Shown here: positions 9,968 through 22,405 of the stretch, one piece after another | Layout of the letters: every line of letters begins with the position of its first letter | Numbering within the stretch: position 1 is the first letter of the stretch | From: Cladobotryum mycophilum | Taxonomy: Eukaryota > Ascomycota > Sordariomycetes > Hypocreales > Hypocreaceae | DNA length: 64,000 nt | Direction of reading: 5' to 3' | Assembly: GCA_036429605.1 (NCBI GenBank) | Contig: JAVFKD010000016.1 | Location: forward strand, 2,852,001-2,916,000 | Made by a program: the position numbers and the translations under genes | The notes under the pieces: generated by a model | The model's database searches: none | The model's input: the letters and a program-made list of their open reading frames with translations, nothing else | What the model was told of the DNA's origin: nothing

Positions 9968-12900
9968 GTCTTGCTGACCCGTCCGTCCACTTAGATGCAG
10001 TTTGTATGATGTATGTGTAAGTTTTTTCTATACGTAGATACGGGGCCAGCAGCTGTATCTTGCGACCAGACCAGGGGAAGATCAGTTTCTCCTCGGGATG
10101 TTAATAGGTGTGGGATCAGATAAGAGATGGTGCGTCTAACGCAAGTATGTCTCTCTCTGTTGTATGTAAGTCTGCAGTTGTCAAGGAGAAAGAATCCCCA
10201 TGCAAAGATATGAGCGGTGACGCAATAGCTATGATTGAACCACTGAGCTACAGAAAAAAAAAAAAAAAAAGTAAATGAACAGGCCAAAAAGTGTAGGACT
10301 GGTATAATGGCCCTACACAATGACCACGTACACAGTCGCCAGAGCGCGTGCTCGGAGGGAGGTCTCTAAATTCTCGTTGTATTGAGCGATAGCGGACTGG
10401 GGAGAAGATAAGAGACAAGCAAGCTCAGGCAGCCTTGTGGTTGGTCAGGATCGGTGGGATTGGAGATCGGCCCTCTGGGATTGGAGACTGGGGACTGGGA
10501 CTTTGGACTGGGGGGTCAAATGATAAGACTGCTGCTTGCTTGGTTGGAGCACCAGATCGGACGATTACTATTAGTCCGAAGAGATAAAGAAAAGCTGTAA
10601 GAGTGGGCGACGACCCGGTCGGCTTGTACCCGCAGACCAGGGGATCTTTTTGAAACGCGGTTTTTGATTTCAGGTGATGATGGTAGCCAATATGAGATAT
10701 GCTTTAGTTATAGGCGTCATTTGAACCAAGGGACGTCTCGATTCTTCGGTATAAGATGATGCAGTAAAGGCACGCTTCCTAAATGAATTTTGTCGACTTC
10801 ATTTAACCCCTAGAAGGAGGCCAGTTGATGAGAGAGGCTATTCATGAATGAAGATGAATGGTGGGGGTGGATCCCGGGGATAAAGCGAAGTAGGGGCAAG
10901 TTCGGTATCTCCCTCTGTATGCGACCTAGTCCTTTTTCTTAAACTTTTCGATAATAGCGAGGTTGGCGATGATGGAGCAAGATAGAGGTAAAGGTGATGA
11001 GCAAGAGATAAGAGTAAAAATGAGGAAGAAGGACGAGGAGGAAACGGCGCAAAGAATGCCAGAAAAAGAATGTTGACATGTGCTTCCCCAGACTGGGGCT
11101 ACCCTTTTTTGCCAGAACGGACCCAGTTAGAGCCTTATAAGTTAGAGGCAGTGAGATGACGGATGAGATGCAGGCGGTCCCAAAGCTGGTCCCAAAGCTG
11201 GTCTCAAAGGGTTGGACGGACGCCGGCAATGCTGGGCTTGCTGGCTGGGCTTGCTTTGGGTTGGTTCTGGTTCTGGTTGCGAGTCGCACGCACGCACGCA
11301 CGCGCCAAGAGCCAACAAGAGACGTTGAAAAGGTTTCCACTCGACGATCCAAGCCTGTTTGTATATAGTAATACGGATCTCTCTATAACCACGAACCAAC
11401 TTGTTGGGTTTAGTAGTATTTTCTTGTCCCTCATTCAGGGTCGGAAAAGACTCCGATTGAGAAGGGAGAAGAAAAGGAAAGGAAAAAGGGACAGGAGGAG
11501 AATAGAAGTAGTAAAAAAGGGAACAAGAGGAGTAGAACCAAAAGAACACTCACGCTCACCAATGGCTTCGGATGTATTTCCGTGACCCTCGAGACGAGAC
11601 GAGACGCCTCACACACAAAATCCAACTGCAAACATACCCCCGTAGAAATGTAACGGTATCCGCAGGCCCTCCCCTTCCTCAATCTTGCATCTGGGACATC
11701 GACCGAAAAGAGACGACGACCCATGCAGGTATCAACGTATTAGACGTATGTACACAGTCGTACTCTCTGAGGATACATGTTACAATATTCACATGCCATG
11801 CTTTGCGTTGCTCGCCCTTTTTGCCAGCGAAGAATAATAAGTTGCTGGTTTAACGCCACGAGTTGGACGGACTCGGTAGCTTGCTTTTTTTGCTTATTTC
11901 TCCTCTGTAAAACTCCGTCCCGATATCGTTCCCGATGATCCGTAAAAACAACTTGTTTAGACTGAAGCATCATCCAAGGTTTCTTCCATCTTTGCAAGCA
12001 CACGACACGACAGAGGTACATGATGGGTACAACCGACGTAATTTCGCTCATCTGCAATGTGTGTAGCACAAAATTTAATCCGTCAGACAGCTCATGCAGA
12101 AGTAATAAGTTACCTGATAACTGGGCCCGACCTGTTAAAGCGAAACGACTTATCAGGGCCCGTCTATAGTTCGTTGCAGATTGGCAGGGCAGCACAGCGC
12201 AGCGCAGAAGACGCAGTGTCCAGTGTCCGGTGTCCAGTGTTGCCAGTGTCTCTCTCTGTGTGTGCCCAGTGGCCATAAGTCATAATCTGCAGCGCCCGCT
12301 CGCGCCAATACCGCCTCTTTGGCGTCTTTGGCCCAAATCGAATCAGGGTCCCCGGCAAAAAGAGTGACGCTGTGCTGCTAGTTAATCGGGCCTGCAACCA
12401 AGAGTCCTTATCTCTGACGGATCAATATTAATAACAGAGATGAGAGATAAGGTAAAATACGTACTTGGATATACTTGTATGTAATGTAATGTAATGCGAG
12501 TTGGAGAAAAAAACCGAGCAGGGTACTCGGCACACAATGGGGAAAGCGTCGTTTATGGGGGAGACGAGAGAAGGAGGAAATGGACAAATGGGGTTGAATG
12601 GTGGTCAACGACTGGCAGACTCAGACAAGGCTCCTCTAGCCATTGCCATTGCTCTCTGCTATGCCTGTCCGTCCAGCCTGTCCAGCCAGCGGCGTTTGAT
12701 GAAGCCATCCTGTGCTGCGTGCATCATGCACCTGCAACACCGCATCTCCGCTTTGCTGATGATGATAGATAACAGTCAAAGTCAGTCAGTCAAGTCTGCT
12801 CTCTTTGGAATAGTACGTAGATTAAGTCCTCTGAGGGGACAGGGGACAAGGCAGGGGGCAGGGGACCCCCATCCTGTACGTCACCCGCCTGTACGTACTG

Positions 12901-15110
12901 GCCTGGGGGCTTGCAGCCTGTTGCAGTTGCCTGTGGGAGTGGCCGCCTCTTCTCCTCCTCCTCCCAGCGTCAGCTGCTGAGACTCAACAACTCTGCCAAA
13001 GTCAGCAGTACTTGGCAAAGGCATAGTCATACGCTGTCGGTCCGGCTAAAATTATTGAGGGCACGAGGTACATGATACTCTGATGCAGACAGTAGACGCT
13101 ACCAATCCACCAAGCACTACCTAGTACTATAGGTACTCCGTGCCAGGGGAAGGAAATACTCGCCGGAAGAAAAGGCTATTACCAAATAGAAAAGCTCCCA
13201 ATGCCTCCTTCTGCGTGGGACCTGAATACCTTTCACGTAATGGGCTCTGTCGTCGACGCCACCTCATCCTAAACTTGACAAAGTCACCTCATTATCGACA
13301 TGCCTGCATGTTCAAGGCACAGACGCAGACACAGACACAGACACAGACACAGACAGTGCCGTCGAAGCAGCAATCCTTTCGATTCTTATTTTTGGAGGTG
13401 ATTGTGGATTGCCATGGATCAAACGGTCTCGCCCCCTTCGGATGACCGAGATAGGTATGTGGAAACGATTTCCCATCTATTACTCCGTACGACAGTATCA
13501 TTTTTAATAAACGATATGCAGTCTCTTGCTTATGCTTATTTCACTCTTTATTGTTGTTAAAATCCTAAGCGACGTTGCCTTGCGTTTTGGAATTGCCTGT
13601 TCAGGATCCGACCCTTTATTACTCCGTCTTAGTTCTATGAGTTCTAATATTAATATTAATATTATCAGGGCCTCTGCTAAGACGGACAAAGTTGGGGTCC
13701 GTAAAATGATAGATCCCTCAATAAGAATAAGCCCAGCCATCAACAAACGACCAAGACGACAACACGGTTTGACACACACATACTCTCGCACACACACGCG
13801 CGCACGCGAGAAATGAATGGTCCGGTTCCTCGCATAGACTGACTATCGACTATCATCTGCGGCCGACCGGCACCGACTGCACCCACCAACCAGAAGCCCT
13901 CCATGTGAGGCCTTTTTCTGCTTTCTCGCTTCTTTGTGTCCGAAATATTGGATAATGAGAAGTCGGGGAGCGCCCCGTCACATCTTGCCAAGTATGTTGA
14001 AACTTGCCTACGCATAGGTAGCATAATTATTGTTTCCACATACATGGCGTGCCGCTTCCGATACCCTGAATGCATGGCGGCAGTGGCAGCAGTACTAGCA
14101 GCAACGGGACTGTCTTCCGGGCCTTTCTCCTGCTCCGTCTCAACTGATTCAGACGATTACATACATGCACATTACATACAGGCAATTCGGTAGGAATACT
14201 CCCGAGTCTTGGCCGCGGATTTCCAATCAGAAGGATACTGCCGAGCCGAACACACTACGCCGATGCAACACGTTGCCCGTGCCCAACATGATGAGAGAGC
14301 ACGGGACATTGGGACGGACGTCATATCAGATCCACTGATGAGACCCTCAAACATTCTCGGAAGGGCAGCCAAGGAGCCGCAGTTGCAATTGGCACTTACC
14401 CCTCTTCGGAATTAATAAACCCAATGGCCATTTCACCGAATACTTACGTTTACGCGGTTGTTCTAGATCACGAGATCAATTCCACGGGCGTAATGATGTT
14501 CCATTGAAGCGGGAATAAAGAAGCAGTTGCGTAAAACAAAAGTTTCTTCTCTTTCTTGATCCGCAGATGCTGCATTCCATGTCGTACATCTATCTGCAGG
14601 GCGGATCTCAACCTTGACCGGCGGTTTCGGTATACTATTTTTTGACTGCCGAATGGGCCTTCATTTTCTACGCAGGCTACATGGAACGTAAGCGGTATGT
14701 AGTCATCCTCCCCGTGTCTTTAAGAATCTCACTTCAAGTCTTGTGCCCTGCCCGGAATCCCATGCAGAAGATGCAAAGTACATTTCCATCGTCTACATGT
14801 ATGCCTGCGCCCTCGTGGAGCAACATAAACCCGAATCTGCCACAAATCCCCCAATCGGGTTATATGCCACGTGCCGGTGGGGAACCGCCGTTGATGCGAT
14901 CGTGAGATTTCCTTAGCCCAAGCCTCCGGCAGCCCGGGCCGTTGCAACCTGAAAGGGGCGAGATTTGAAATGCCACACGTATCATGTATATCATACATTT
15001 TTGAATATTCTCACATGTACCGCCTTGCATCTGATATCATATTTGGGGTCATGCGTGTCGCTAGCTGCCTTCTATCAACTCTATCTCTGTTTAAGCTCTA
15101 TAAGTGAGAT
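9968..15110. other. Long gene-free stretch (5.1 kb) upstream of the zinc-cluster regulator
   Basis: No open frame here looks like protein. It contains a 16-A run near 10255-10270, the repeat GGTCCCAAAGCT near 11177-11200, GCAC repeats near 11288-11302, TGTCCAGTG repeats near 12218-12250, ACAGAC repeats at 13321-13354 and ATATTA repeats near 13650-13668. A copy of TACTCCGTAC is at 13481-13490. It probably holds the regulator's promoter and leader; a non-coding RNA cannot be excluded. Confidence 0.5.
13321..13354. repeat. ACAGAC microsatellite
   Basis: Tandem CAGACA hexamer units, about five copies, in the intergenic stretch. On the opposite strand they encode a spurious Cys-Val repeat. Confidence 0.85.
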
Positions 15111-16076
15111 TTACGAAGGCGGTGTCCAGATCATGCACCTTTCTTCATACAGTACAGTTGGCTTATCTGACCCACGAGGGGGAAGCATCAAAGAAAGTTC
15201 ATCCTTTGTTTCAAACCCGTGCTTTTCATAGAATGTCACCGCATTCATCGTGGCCTCGATTACGACGGGCAACTTCTCAGCGGCCGCAAGTTCCTGCACC
15301 TTGCGTATAAGCAGAGACCCAGCGCCTTTTCCTCCGAAACGCGGATCTGTGCAGATGTATGTCGGATCTGAATGGCGCGAGTCAGTCAGCTTGTTCCTTT
15401 TGAAGTGGAAATCGGTGAAGCGATGTTTGAGCGGGGGTTTTTTTCCTATGCCGTGCATGCCAAGGTCTTGGACTGATACGGTCTCACTTCCCAACTGAGC
15501 AATGGAGTCGTACACGGCCGAGTTGGAACAAAGCAATGCGTTTGTATGGATCTTTGGATTGGAACAAGTGCCGAGACCCGATGGGCGGCATTTGTAACTT
15601 GTGAATTTACGGCTCCGACAGCCTTGCATGCCTCGACCTCTTTTCACGATGCTGGCCAAGATGATGTTCATGGTTGTGAACTAAAGAAAGGCTCACTTAC
15701 GGTAATACGAAGCATCTCCAATCACCCCCGTCCTCGTCTTTTCCGTCAACTCCACATACGGTATCAGGTACTGCGGCCTTATAAACTCGGGCAGCTCATC
15801 GGGCAGCTCATCGTTCTCGACACCGGGTCTCTGGACGAACCACCTGACGAAGCCGGCCACCTCGCCCGACCCCGCGTCTCGGGCGATTAGGACGCCCTTG
15901 TTTTTGTCCTTGATGTGCTCGACTGTCTCTTGGACTAACCACCTGTGGAGAAAATCCAGGCCCTCTTGGGTAGGGAACTGGGCGTGCAGGAGGAGGTTTG
16001 ATTCCATGGCACGGATGTGAATGGCGGCGATAGTGGGGGCGTCGCCTTCTGAGGGGGTGATGATTTCAAAGGTCAT
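15111..16076 (-). CDS. GNAT-family N-acetyltransferase
   Basis: Two exons on the minus strand, 16076-15701 and 15367-15111; 210 residues. The start MTFEIITPSEGDAP is preferred over an ATG 48 nt upstream because it begins the conserved GNAT strand. The acetyl-CoA motif A is in exon 2: YICTDPRFGGKGAGSLLIRK, matching R/Q-x-x-G-x-G/A. It is followed by PVVIEAT and FYEKHGFE, the C-terminal acetyltransferase signature. The substrate is not predictable; many fungal paralogues act on small amines or are uncharacterised. The 333-nt intron is long for this genome. Its donor (GTAAGT) and acceptor (CTGAC then CATTCAG) are good and the phase fits, but a small internal exon is possible. A TACGGAGTA element lies 27 bp upstream of the start. 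Confidence 0.8.
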
Positions 16077-16401
16077 GGTTGGTAATGGGGGATGAGTGAG
16101 GGTACGGAGTAGAGATGTCAACAATGTTGTATGTGAGATGTTGTGTTTGCGATTTTTATAAAAATTTATTTCCTAGAAAGCTGGAAAGTTGGCCATTTCC
16201 CATTTCGTATGTTTCGATCCTTCCCAAAAAAAATGTTCTGGCTTTTGTCAGGTGACATGTTTTTTCATACGATGCTTGTAGAGCGGGGATGTACCTAGGC
16301 AAGCGAAGCTCACGTACTCATAACTGACCACGTACGATATCACAACAGAGTAGATGTATACTATCGACTCCTTTACATGAATCAATATTTTATGATTCAA
16401 G

Positions 16402-16438
<37 letters not shown>

Positions 16439-18104
16439 TTCAATCATACACGTTATATCGCTTTTTACTTCCTTACTTGCCCCTTTTGCGTGCATCGTCT
16501 TTGTTGCCTTTTCGTACTACTTGAGCCAATTAAGAAGCATATGTCTCGCATTTTCCAAAGCCCGTGATGGTGTAAATAAATAATTGGAGTTGTTGCGCGG
16601 GATCTGTTTAGAACCGAGAGGTTGAATTTTTTTTAAAAAAAAATTCTTGTGAGATGGATGTTTATATAAAGATCATTGTATTTTGTTTTCTTCTTCTTCT
16701 TCTTCTTCTTCCTTCTTTCTCTTCTTTCTTTCTTCTCTTGTTTTTTCTCTCTCTTCTTTTTTTAGAGCTACACCAGTCTTTGTGTTTTAAACATCTCTCA
16801 TGTCCCATATCCCCCTTGCCTCAGAGTAACGTCTCGTTCAAACAACAGGATTGTTCGTAACCTTGCCGTCTTTGCCCCTCCCCCCTCATCAAGAAGAAGC
16901 GTAGTTCCTAAAGCCAAAGAAGAAGAAAAAGTTAAATAAAGTCAGTTCCCTCGTCTCTTAGGCACAAGCCATCTACAGTCTGCACAGAGTAAGCCTCTCT
17001 CTTCAAACAAGGGAAAAAAACCCAGTTTGTCTCAAACATCTCGCGTCAACACCCATCTTGTTTCGCTCCCATAAACCCACCCAAAAAAAAAATTTAATCT
17101 CCTATTGCCCAACACGAGAGAGAGAGGGAAGAAAGAAAAAAAAACATGTCACCTACCTACCTCCCTTACATGAACATGACAGCTCAGTCACACACCACCA
17201 CCCCCTTACATCAAGTCCTCAGTCAACATCCTCATTCAACCTCGTCACAACAAAAAAAAACAAAAAAACAAAAAAAAAGAGGAAAACAAAAAAGACAAAC
17301 CCAACATCCCCCGAGATATTAATGGCTTAAACACCCCCTATGCAATGACGTATACACATCCTATTGTCCAGCTATTTATATAAAAATACGAGGTTTCAGG
17401 AGAGGAGGGGGAGGGGGAAGGGGGTTTGCAATAAATTAATTGAGCAAATGTCAATAGTCTCTCCCTCGGGCCCTGTACCCCGGATGTCAAAGCGATAGAT
17501 TAAAAAGGGAGTGAAAGTGTGTGAGTGGCGCCCGTCATTTCATCCTCGCTAATCTCACAAGCGTAACCATGACATGGGATGTAGTCAGATCTCATGAGTA
17601 GATAGTATCAATAGATGTATGCATGTCTGATGGTGAAATCGAAAGAGAGTACTCCGTAAAGAGTACAGCCTCATCTTATTAGTCTAGGAGAACGAATCAT
17701 GTAGAATGCCAGAGGTCACATACAGGATCAAACTGGATTTCAGTTCCCAATGGGAATCGAACTCAAGTACGGAGTATGGACATTAACAATACTTTATTAT
17801 CATGACATTGGCCGCCACCTGTGTTCCGATTCCCTGGAACTACACAAAAGGAAATATGATGCGACCTGCTGCAAGAAAAAGACTATGTACGTTCTGATAA
17901 CCGGCCCCAAATAAACCACGATATAAACAGAATGCTGCCTCCCCAATTAGATACAACACAAGCACCAAGCACGCGAGCTCATGGTTGATGGTGCTGGAAG
18001 TAGCGCCTGGCCAGTTTAATCCAATGCAAAGAAACCCGACCCCCCTCCTTAAATTCGCATTTTTATTCACAACCCAAAGAAAAAAGAAAAACGAAATATT
18101 ATGT
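16077..18104. other. Intergenic region rich in simple repeats
   Basis: This region separates the 5' end of the acetyltransferase from the 3' end of the tyrosinase. It holds a TA/GT microsatellite (16402-16438), a CTT tract (16688-16711), an A-rich stretch (17254-17300) and TACTCCGTA-type motifs at 16103-16111, 17650-17658 and 17768-17776. I see no credible gene. Confidence 0.6.
16402..16438. repeat. TA/GT compound microsatellite
   Basis: About six TA units followed by about twelve GT units, directly adjacent, in intergenic DNA. Confidence 0.9.
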
Positions 18105-19993
18105 TTAGGGCACACGCTGCTTCTTGCCACCAGGTCCATGGGGACGTCTGGCGGCCTGGTAAGCACCGTGGCGCTGTCGTTGACCATACTTGGGAAGCTG
18201 GTCATCGGAAGCAGGCATCGTGACGTTAACAGTCTCCAACTGGAAGGTCAAGCTGGGGATATTAGCGATGGGAACATCGGTGCCGTCAACCTATTTAGCA
18301 AGTTAGCGCTCAATCCTGTTATTACAAAACGCCACTCGGGGCAAAACATACCGTATTGATGGAAACGGTCACGTAGTCCTGGAAAGAAGTGGCGGCGTTT
18401 CTAGCAGCAGATTTGCTGCTAGACTGTAGAGCCTTGATAGCGTCATCGACAGAGAAACCACCATTGACGGTACCCTCCGCAGGGAGCTTCATGACAACCA
18501 TGCTACCAGCCTTGTTGCCACCGACAAAGACGTTGACTTCGCAAGGTCGGATCGCGAGGTCGGTGACGTTGACAGAGAGCTTGACAAAGTAACGCTGCTC
18601 AGTGGTGGCGACGGCACGTCTGCGGCTGCTGGTACGGTAGAGCTGGTTAATGATGGTGGTAACATCCGACTTCATCTGCGCAGGAGTCTTGGCCCAATAC
18701 TCCATTCCCTTGTACGAGTATCCAAAGTCGGAGAGGGGAACAACACCGTACGAGGTGAGAATATTGGCGTTGGAGTCGAAAAAGGGCAGCAGAGGGGACC
18801 TGTTGGTAATGGTGGTTCCTGATCGAACACCCCATCGCGACTGGCCTTGATAAGAGTTGGTGAAGACGGCCTGGCTGCCCTGAATAGCCTCCCAGTAAGC
18901 CCAGAGACGATCGACGTTGGAGTGGTGAAGGAAGAACAAGGGATCGTAGGCGGAGAAATCGGGAGCAAGGAACTGCTGGGCACAAGCACCGTCCCAATGA
19001 ATGGCGTTGTGAATGGATTCCAAATTGATGCCGTCACCGCTGGTGGAAGCGAAATCGATGAAGCTGGTAGATTGTGTCATGGTGTCGTAAACCCACTGCT
19101 TGTAGGGGCGGGCAGCAAGGTTCTGGTTCGCAGAGTTGGGGTAGCTCTTGGGAGCCGGGCATCGAACAGTCTTGGGAGAGCCGGGTTGGAAACTTCCGTA
19201 CTTGCCATTGAGGGCAACCTGGGGGAAGGTATAAGACTGGAGAGGGTTGGTGACGTCGGCCTGTCTGAGGGCGTTTCCATTGGGAACATTGATTCTCAGG
19301 GTCAATGGGACGGTGGACGGAGGGACGGTAGCCGAAGCACCCCAATCCCAGAAAGGCGCTCTGAGGTTCTGGGCAGCAGTGGTGTACTGTGCGCGGTACT
19401 GCGATGGGTATGTCGCCGCGATGTCGAGGGCAGTTTTAACGAGGATTTGCTGTTCAGAATGAGTACCCGAGTTCTATACACGAATATGGAAGAACATACC
19501 TCGAAGAGCAGGACATAAGGACGATGCCATGTGACGAAGATTTGCTCCTGCGATAGCTATTAGCGACAGCCTCCAGAGAACATGCACACGTCAATTACTC
19601 ACTCCGTGTGGGCAGTATCCTAGCCAGCCATCGCCCTGGCGGCCACCAGTCTTATTCCACTCGACGTATGGCTGTCCGTGGATACCAGCGATCTGGAAGA
19701 AACCTAGGGGATCGGAGTCGGTCACGCTGTACATCTTCGAGAGAGCCTGGACATAAAGGTCCCTATTCGCGCATTGGTGTAAGCTTGGTTCTTTGGAATG
19801 CCCCTCTAGGAAACGGGGTAACTATTTTGAGCATCAATGCATACCATGTTGGTCCTCCAGCGTTTTGAAGGTCATTGATGTTCTGTCGCAAGGGAACACC
19901 ATTGGGAGTAGGAGCACCGGTGATAGGATATGGCTTCTGTGCCTGTGACACTCCGGCCAGAGCCAGAGCGGAAACAACTTTGGACAACAACAT
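18105..19993 (-). CDS. Secreted tyrosinase (type-3 copper phenol oxidase)
   Basis: Five exons on the minus strand: 19993-19845, 19762-19603, 19547-19500, 19449-18352 and 18290-18105. The introns are 82, 55, 50 and 61 nt and all phases agree; 546 residues. A signal peptide occupies residues 1-19 (MLLSKVVSALALAGVSQAQ). The CuA site is H78, H102 and H111; C100-P-H102 matches the Cys-His thioether of fungal tyrosinases. The CuB site is H266, H270 and H294/H295 in SIHNAIHW and FLHHSNVDRLW. A Tyr-Gly-type core end (FGYSYKGMEYW) is near 361-371. An RRR site at about 395-397 could be cut to release the C-terminal domain that masks the zymogen's active site. Tyrosinases oxidise monophenols and o-diphenols to quinones, feeding melanin or phenolic detoxification. 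No pigment genes lie beside it. Confidence 0.95.
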
Positions 19994-22380
19994 GATGAAA
20001 TGGTAGAAACGAGCGTCTTGTGATGCCAAAAAAGATGCTTTCCTCCCAGAGTACGTGCTACAGCAAGCAAGAGATTCAAAAACGGGACCGGGCTCGAGAT
20101 GACTTTTATGTTTTGTATTCGAATGTGGCTCCCCACACACACCCTTGAGACCATGCCACACACCACACCCTACCAGTCAATCACATCCTGTCCGGTGGGA
20201 TAAAGCTAGGTATCCCTGAGTTTGCTTCTGCGCACCCCAGGAAAGGAAAAGTCGGCACAGCTTCGCGCCGCGCTCGCGGCCCCTCGTAACGCCACAGGTT
20301 GTGGCATTAGGATGATGTAGTTCCATGCTACCGTCGGCGACGGCGCAGCCCTGCATGCAAAATGTCTCTGGGACAGGCCCCTGGTCGGATCCAGCTTCAT
20401 TTAGAAATGGAGTGCTGGGGGACAAGGATTGGCGCCGGACGGAGGCCCGGGAGGCGACGACTGACCCAATTGGGCATGATTGAAGAGAGGCTGTCGCTTG
20501 TGTGGGGAGGGAAAAGACTAGAACGTCCAAACGGGGGGTGTGTGGCTACTCGAGGCTCAGAGGCTCGCAGGCTCACAGACGCTTTCAAACGTGTCCGTGG
20601 TGCGTTGTCCTGAGACATGCCTCTCTTGTTCCCTTGACAGCCGCGGCAGAGCTGACCACACAGCTCTGGCGCCAAGTCGTACCAATTACGGACCATGGAG
20701 CCTGTCTTTTCTTTTGCGGGAAAGACGGCCAGGGAAAGCGAATGAGTCTTTGATTTGGATTTGTGAATAATAATAGGGGACCTTTTAGAAACAGAGGCCA
20801 TGTTCTGGCATGCCATGCCTTGCCCTTGCCTATGGGGAATCTCTCGCTTCGAGGGGGAAAACGAACCCCCAAGACCCAAAGCCAAGCCAAAAGGCCCAAG
20901 CCCAGGTTCCAAGAAAAACCCATCCCCAATCCAAACTTGGGGGCAGAGGCGAATATTGCAGATCTATTTCCGTCAAAGGACAAAGTCTGCGGGATGTTGC
21001 AGCCAACCATGATCGAAAGCGACGCGCCACCACTCGTGGAAGGGAGACAAAATCTCACACAGCTGGAAGAGTCCGCGGGACGATTTCGTTCGTCGTCGTG
21101 CAATGGCATCATACTTTTTTTTTTCCTTTCCCTTTCTCTCTTTCTATTAGGATTGCCGCCGCTTAATTGCGGATTTGCATTCCAGACGATCAATACGATT
21201 GCCGTTGCCGTCGTTCAGGTGTGGAGAGTAGTAGAGGGAGAGCCAAGAGACTCCAGGCCCTTTAGGCGGGCATGTTCGAGGCCAAGATCCATGTCCTCGG
21301 TTGCTTTGTTTCAGTGGCACGCAAAACATATTTTTTCTTAAACCTGTCTATTAGGAAAAGCAGCAGCAGGTTACCGTATCGTATCGTATTTTTACCTATC
21401 GTAGTATCTCATGTAGTAGCATGCATGATGCACTGTCGTGTGATTTGGAGTGCGAGAGAGAAAGAGAAAGGTGTGTGTAGTGCCTCCCATCCTCTTCCTC
21501 CTTCCCTCCCCATATGCAAGTCTATTGCGCCATTCAGAAAGGCCCAGAGCTTAATGGCATGCATGCATTCCCCTCCTTTCTTTGACTCTTTCCTTGCTTG
21601 TTGCTACGAACTACTTGGAAGTAGCTCCTTCTGTTACACGGAGTACGAGGTTTTTTAATTATTATGACAGTCACTATTTGCTAGTAGAGGAGGGTATTTA
21701 CCGCCAATGCCTCATTCACCGCAGAAGCTACCCAAGGTGGCCAAGTAGCGTAGTCCAACCACATTCGTATTCTTTTTTTGGTTTTTCTTTCCTTTTCTTT
21801 TCAGGTGTGCGCTGCCTGAAGCGATAATCCAATGCACACAACCGCCGCCGCAACAGTCAGTGACCCCCTCATCCAGTGGACGATACGTTTTAAGCATCTC
21901 TTGGTAGTTGAAGCTACTGGCAGCCGCAGCTGGAGCCGCGCTTCTTTCGGGTTTTGCGTTGCGCCGTTGTTGGTGCCAGGACTACTCCGTACATACGGTG
22001 CAGCTGCATGCATGCATGCACGTTAATAAGGGTGTGATAATTTTAGAACCCTATTCCTTCAGGTTTGTTGGCTGCTGGCTGGTCGCTGAAAAGGTCAAGC
22101 AGGTTAAATTGCACGGATCACTGGGTTTGGCTCTGCCCAAGATGTGGCGCTCTAGTGCCTGGATAGTGGAGGAGCCCGGGGTCTCTCGGGAACGGCAAAT
22201 CGGTTACCGTAGCCGTTTGGAAGGGAGGGGGTCATAGACATCCATGGATAGGTAATGTTGCTATAGGGGAGTGAGTAAGGAGGAGTGTGCAAAAAAAAAA
22301 AAAACAGTGGGCAATGCACAATGCCAACACCAGCAAAAACCAAACGATTAGGAGGACGACGAGAAAGAGACAGTAACACA

Positions 22381-22405
22381 GAGAGAGAGAGAGAGAGAGA
22401 GAGAG
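22381..22405. repeat. AG dinucleotide microsatellite
   Basis: About twelve GA units in intergenic DNA. Confidence 0.9.

Noticed and set aside
10228..10252. tRNA A-box-like sequence (TAGCTCAGTGG on the minus strand)
   Set aside because: No B-box, no T-stem and no closing acceptor stem within tRNA distance.
20397..21341. Overlapping open frames of 171-202 codons on both strands
   Set aside because: They overlap each other antisense, lack domain-like sequence or splice support, and use tracts such as poly-Lys/Arg from simple repeats.
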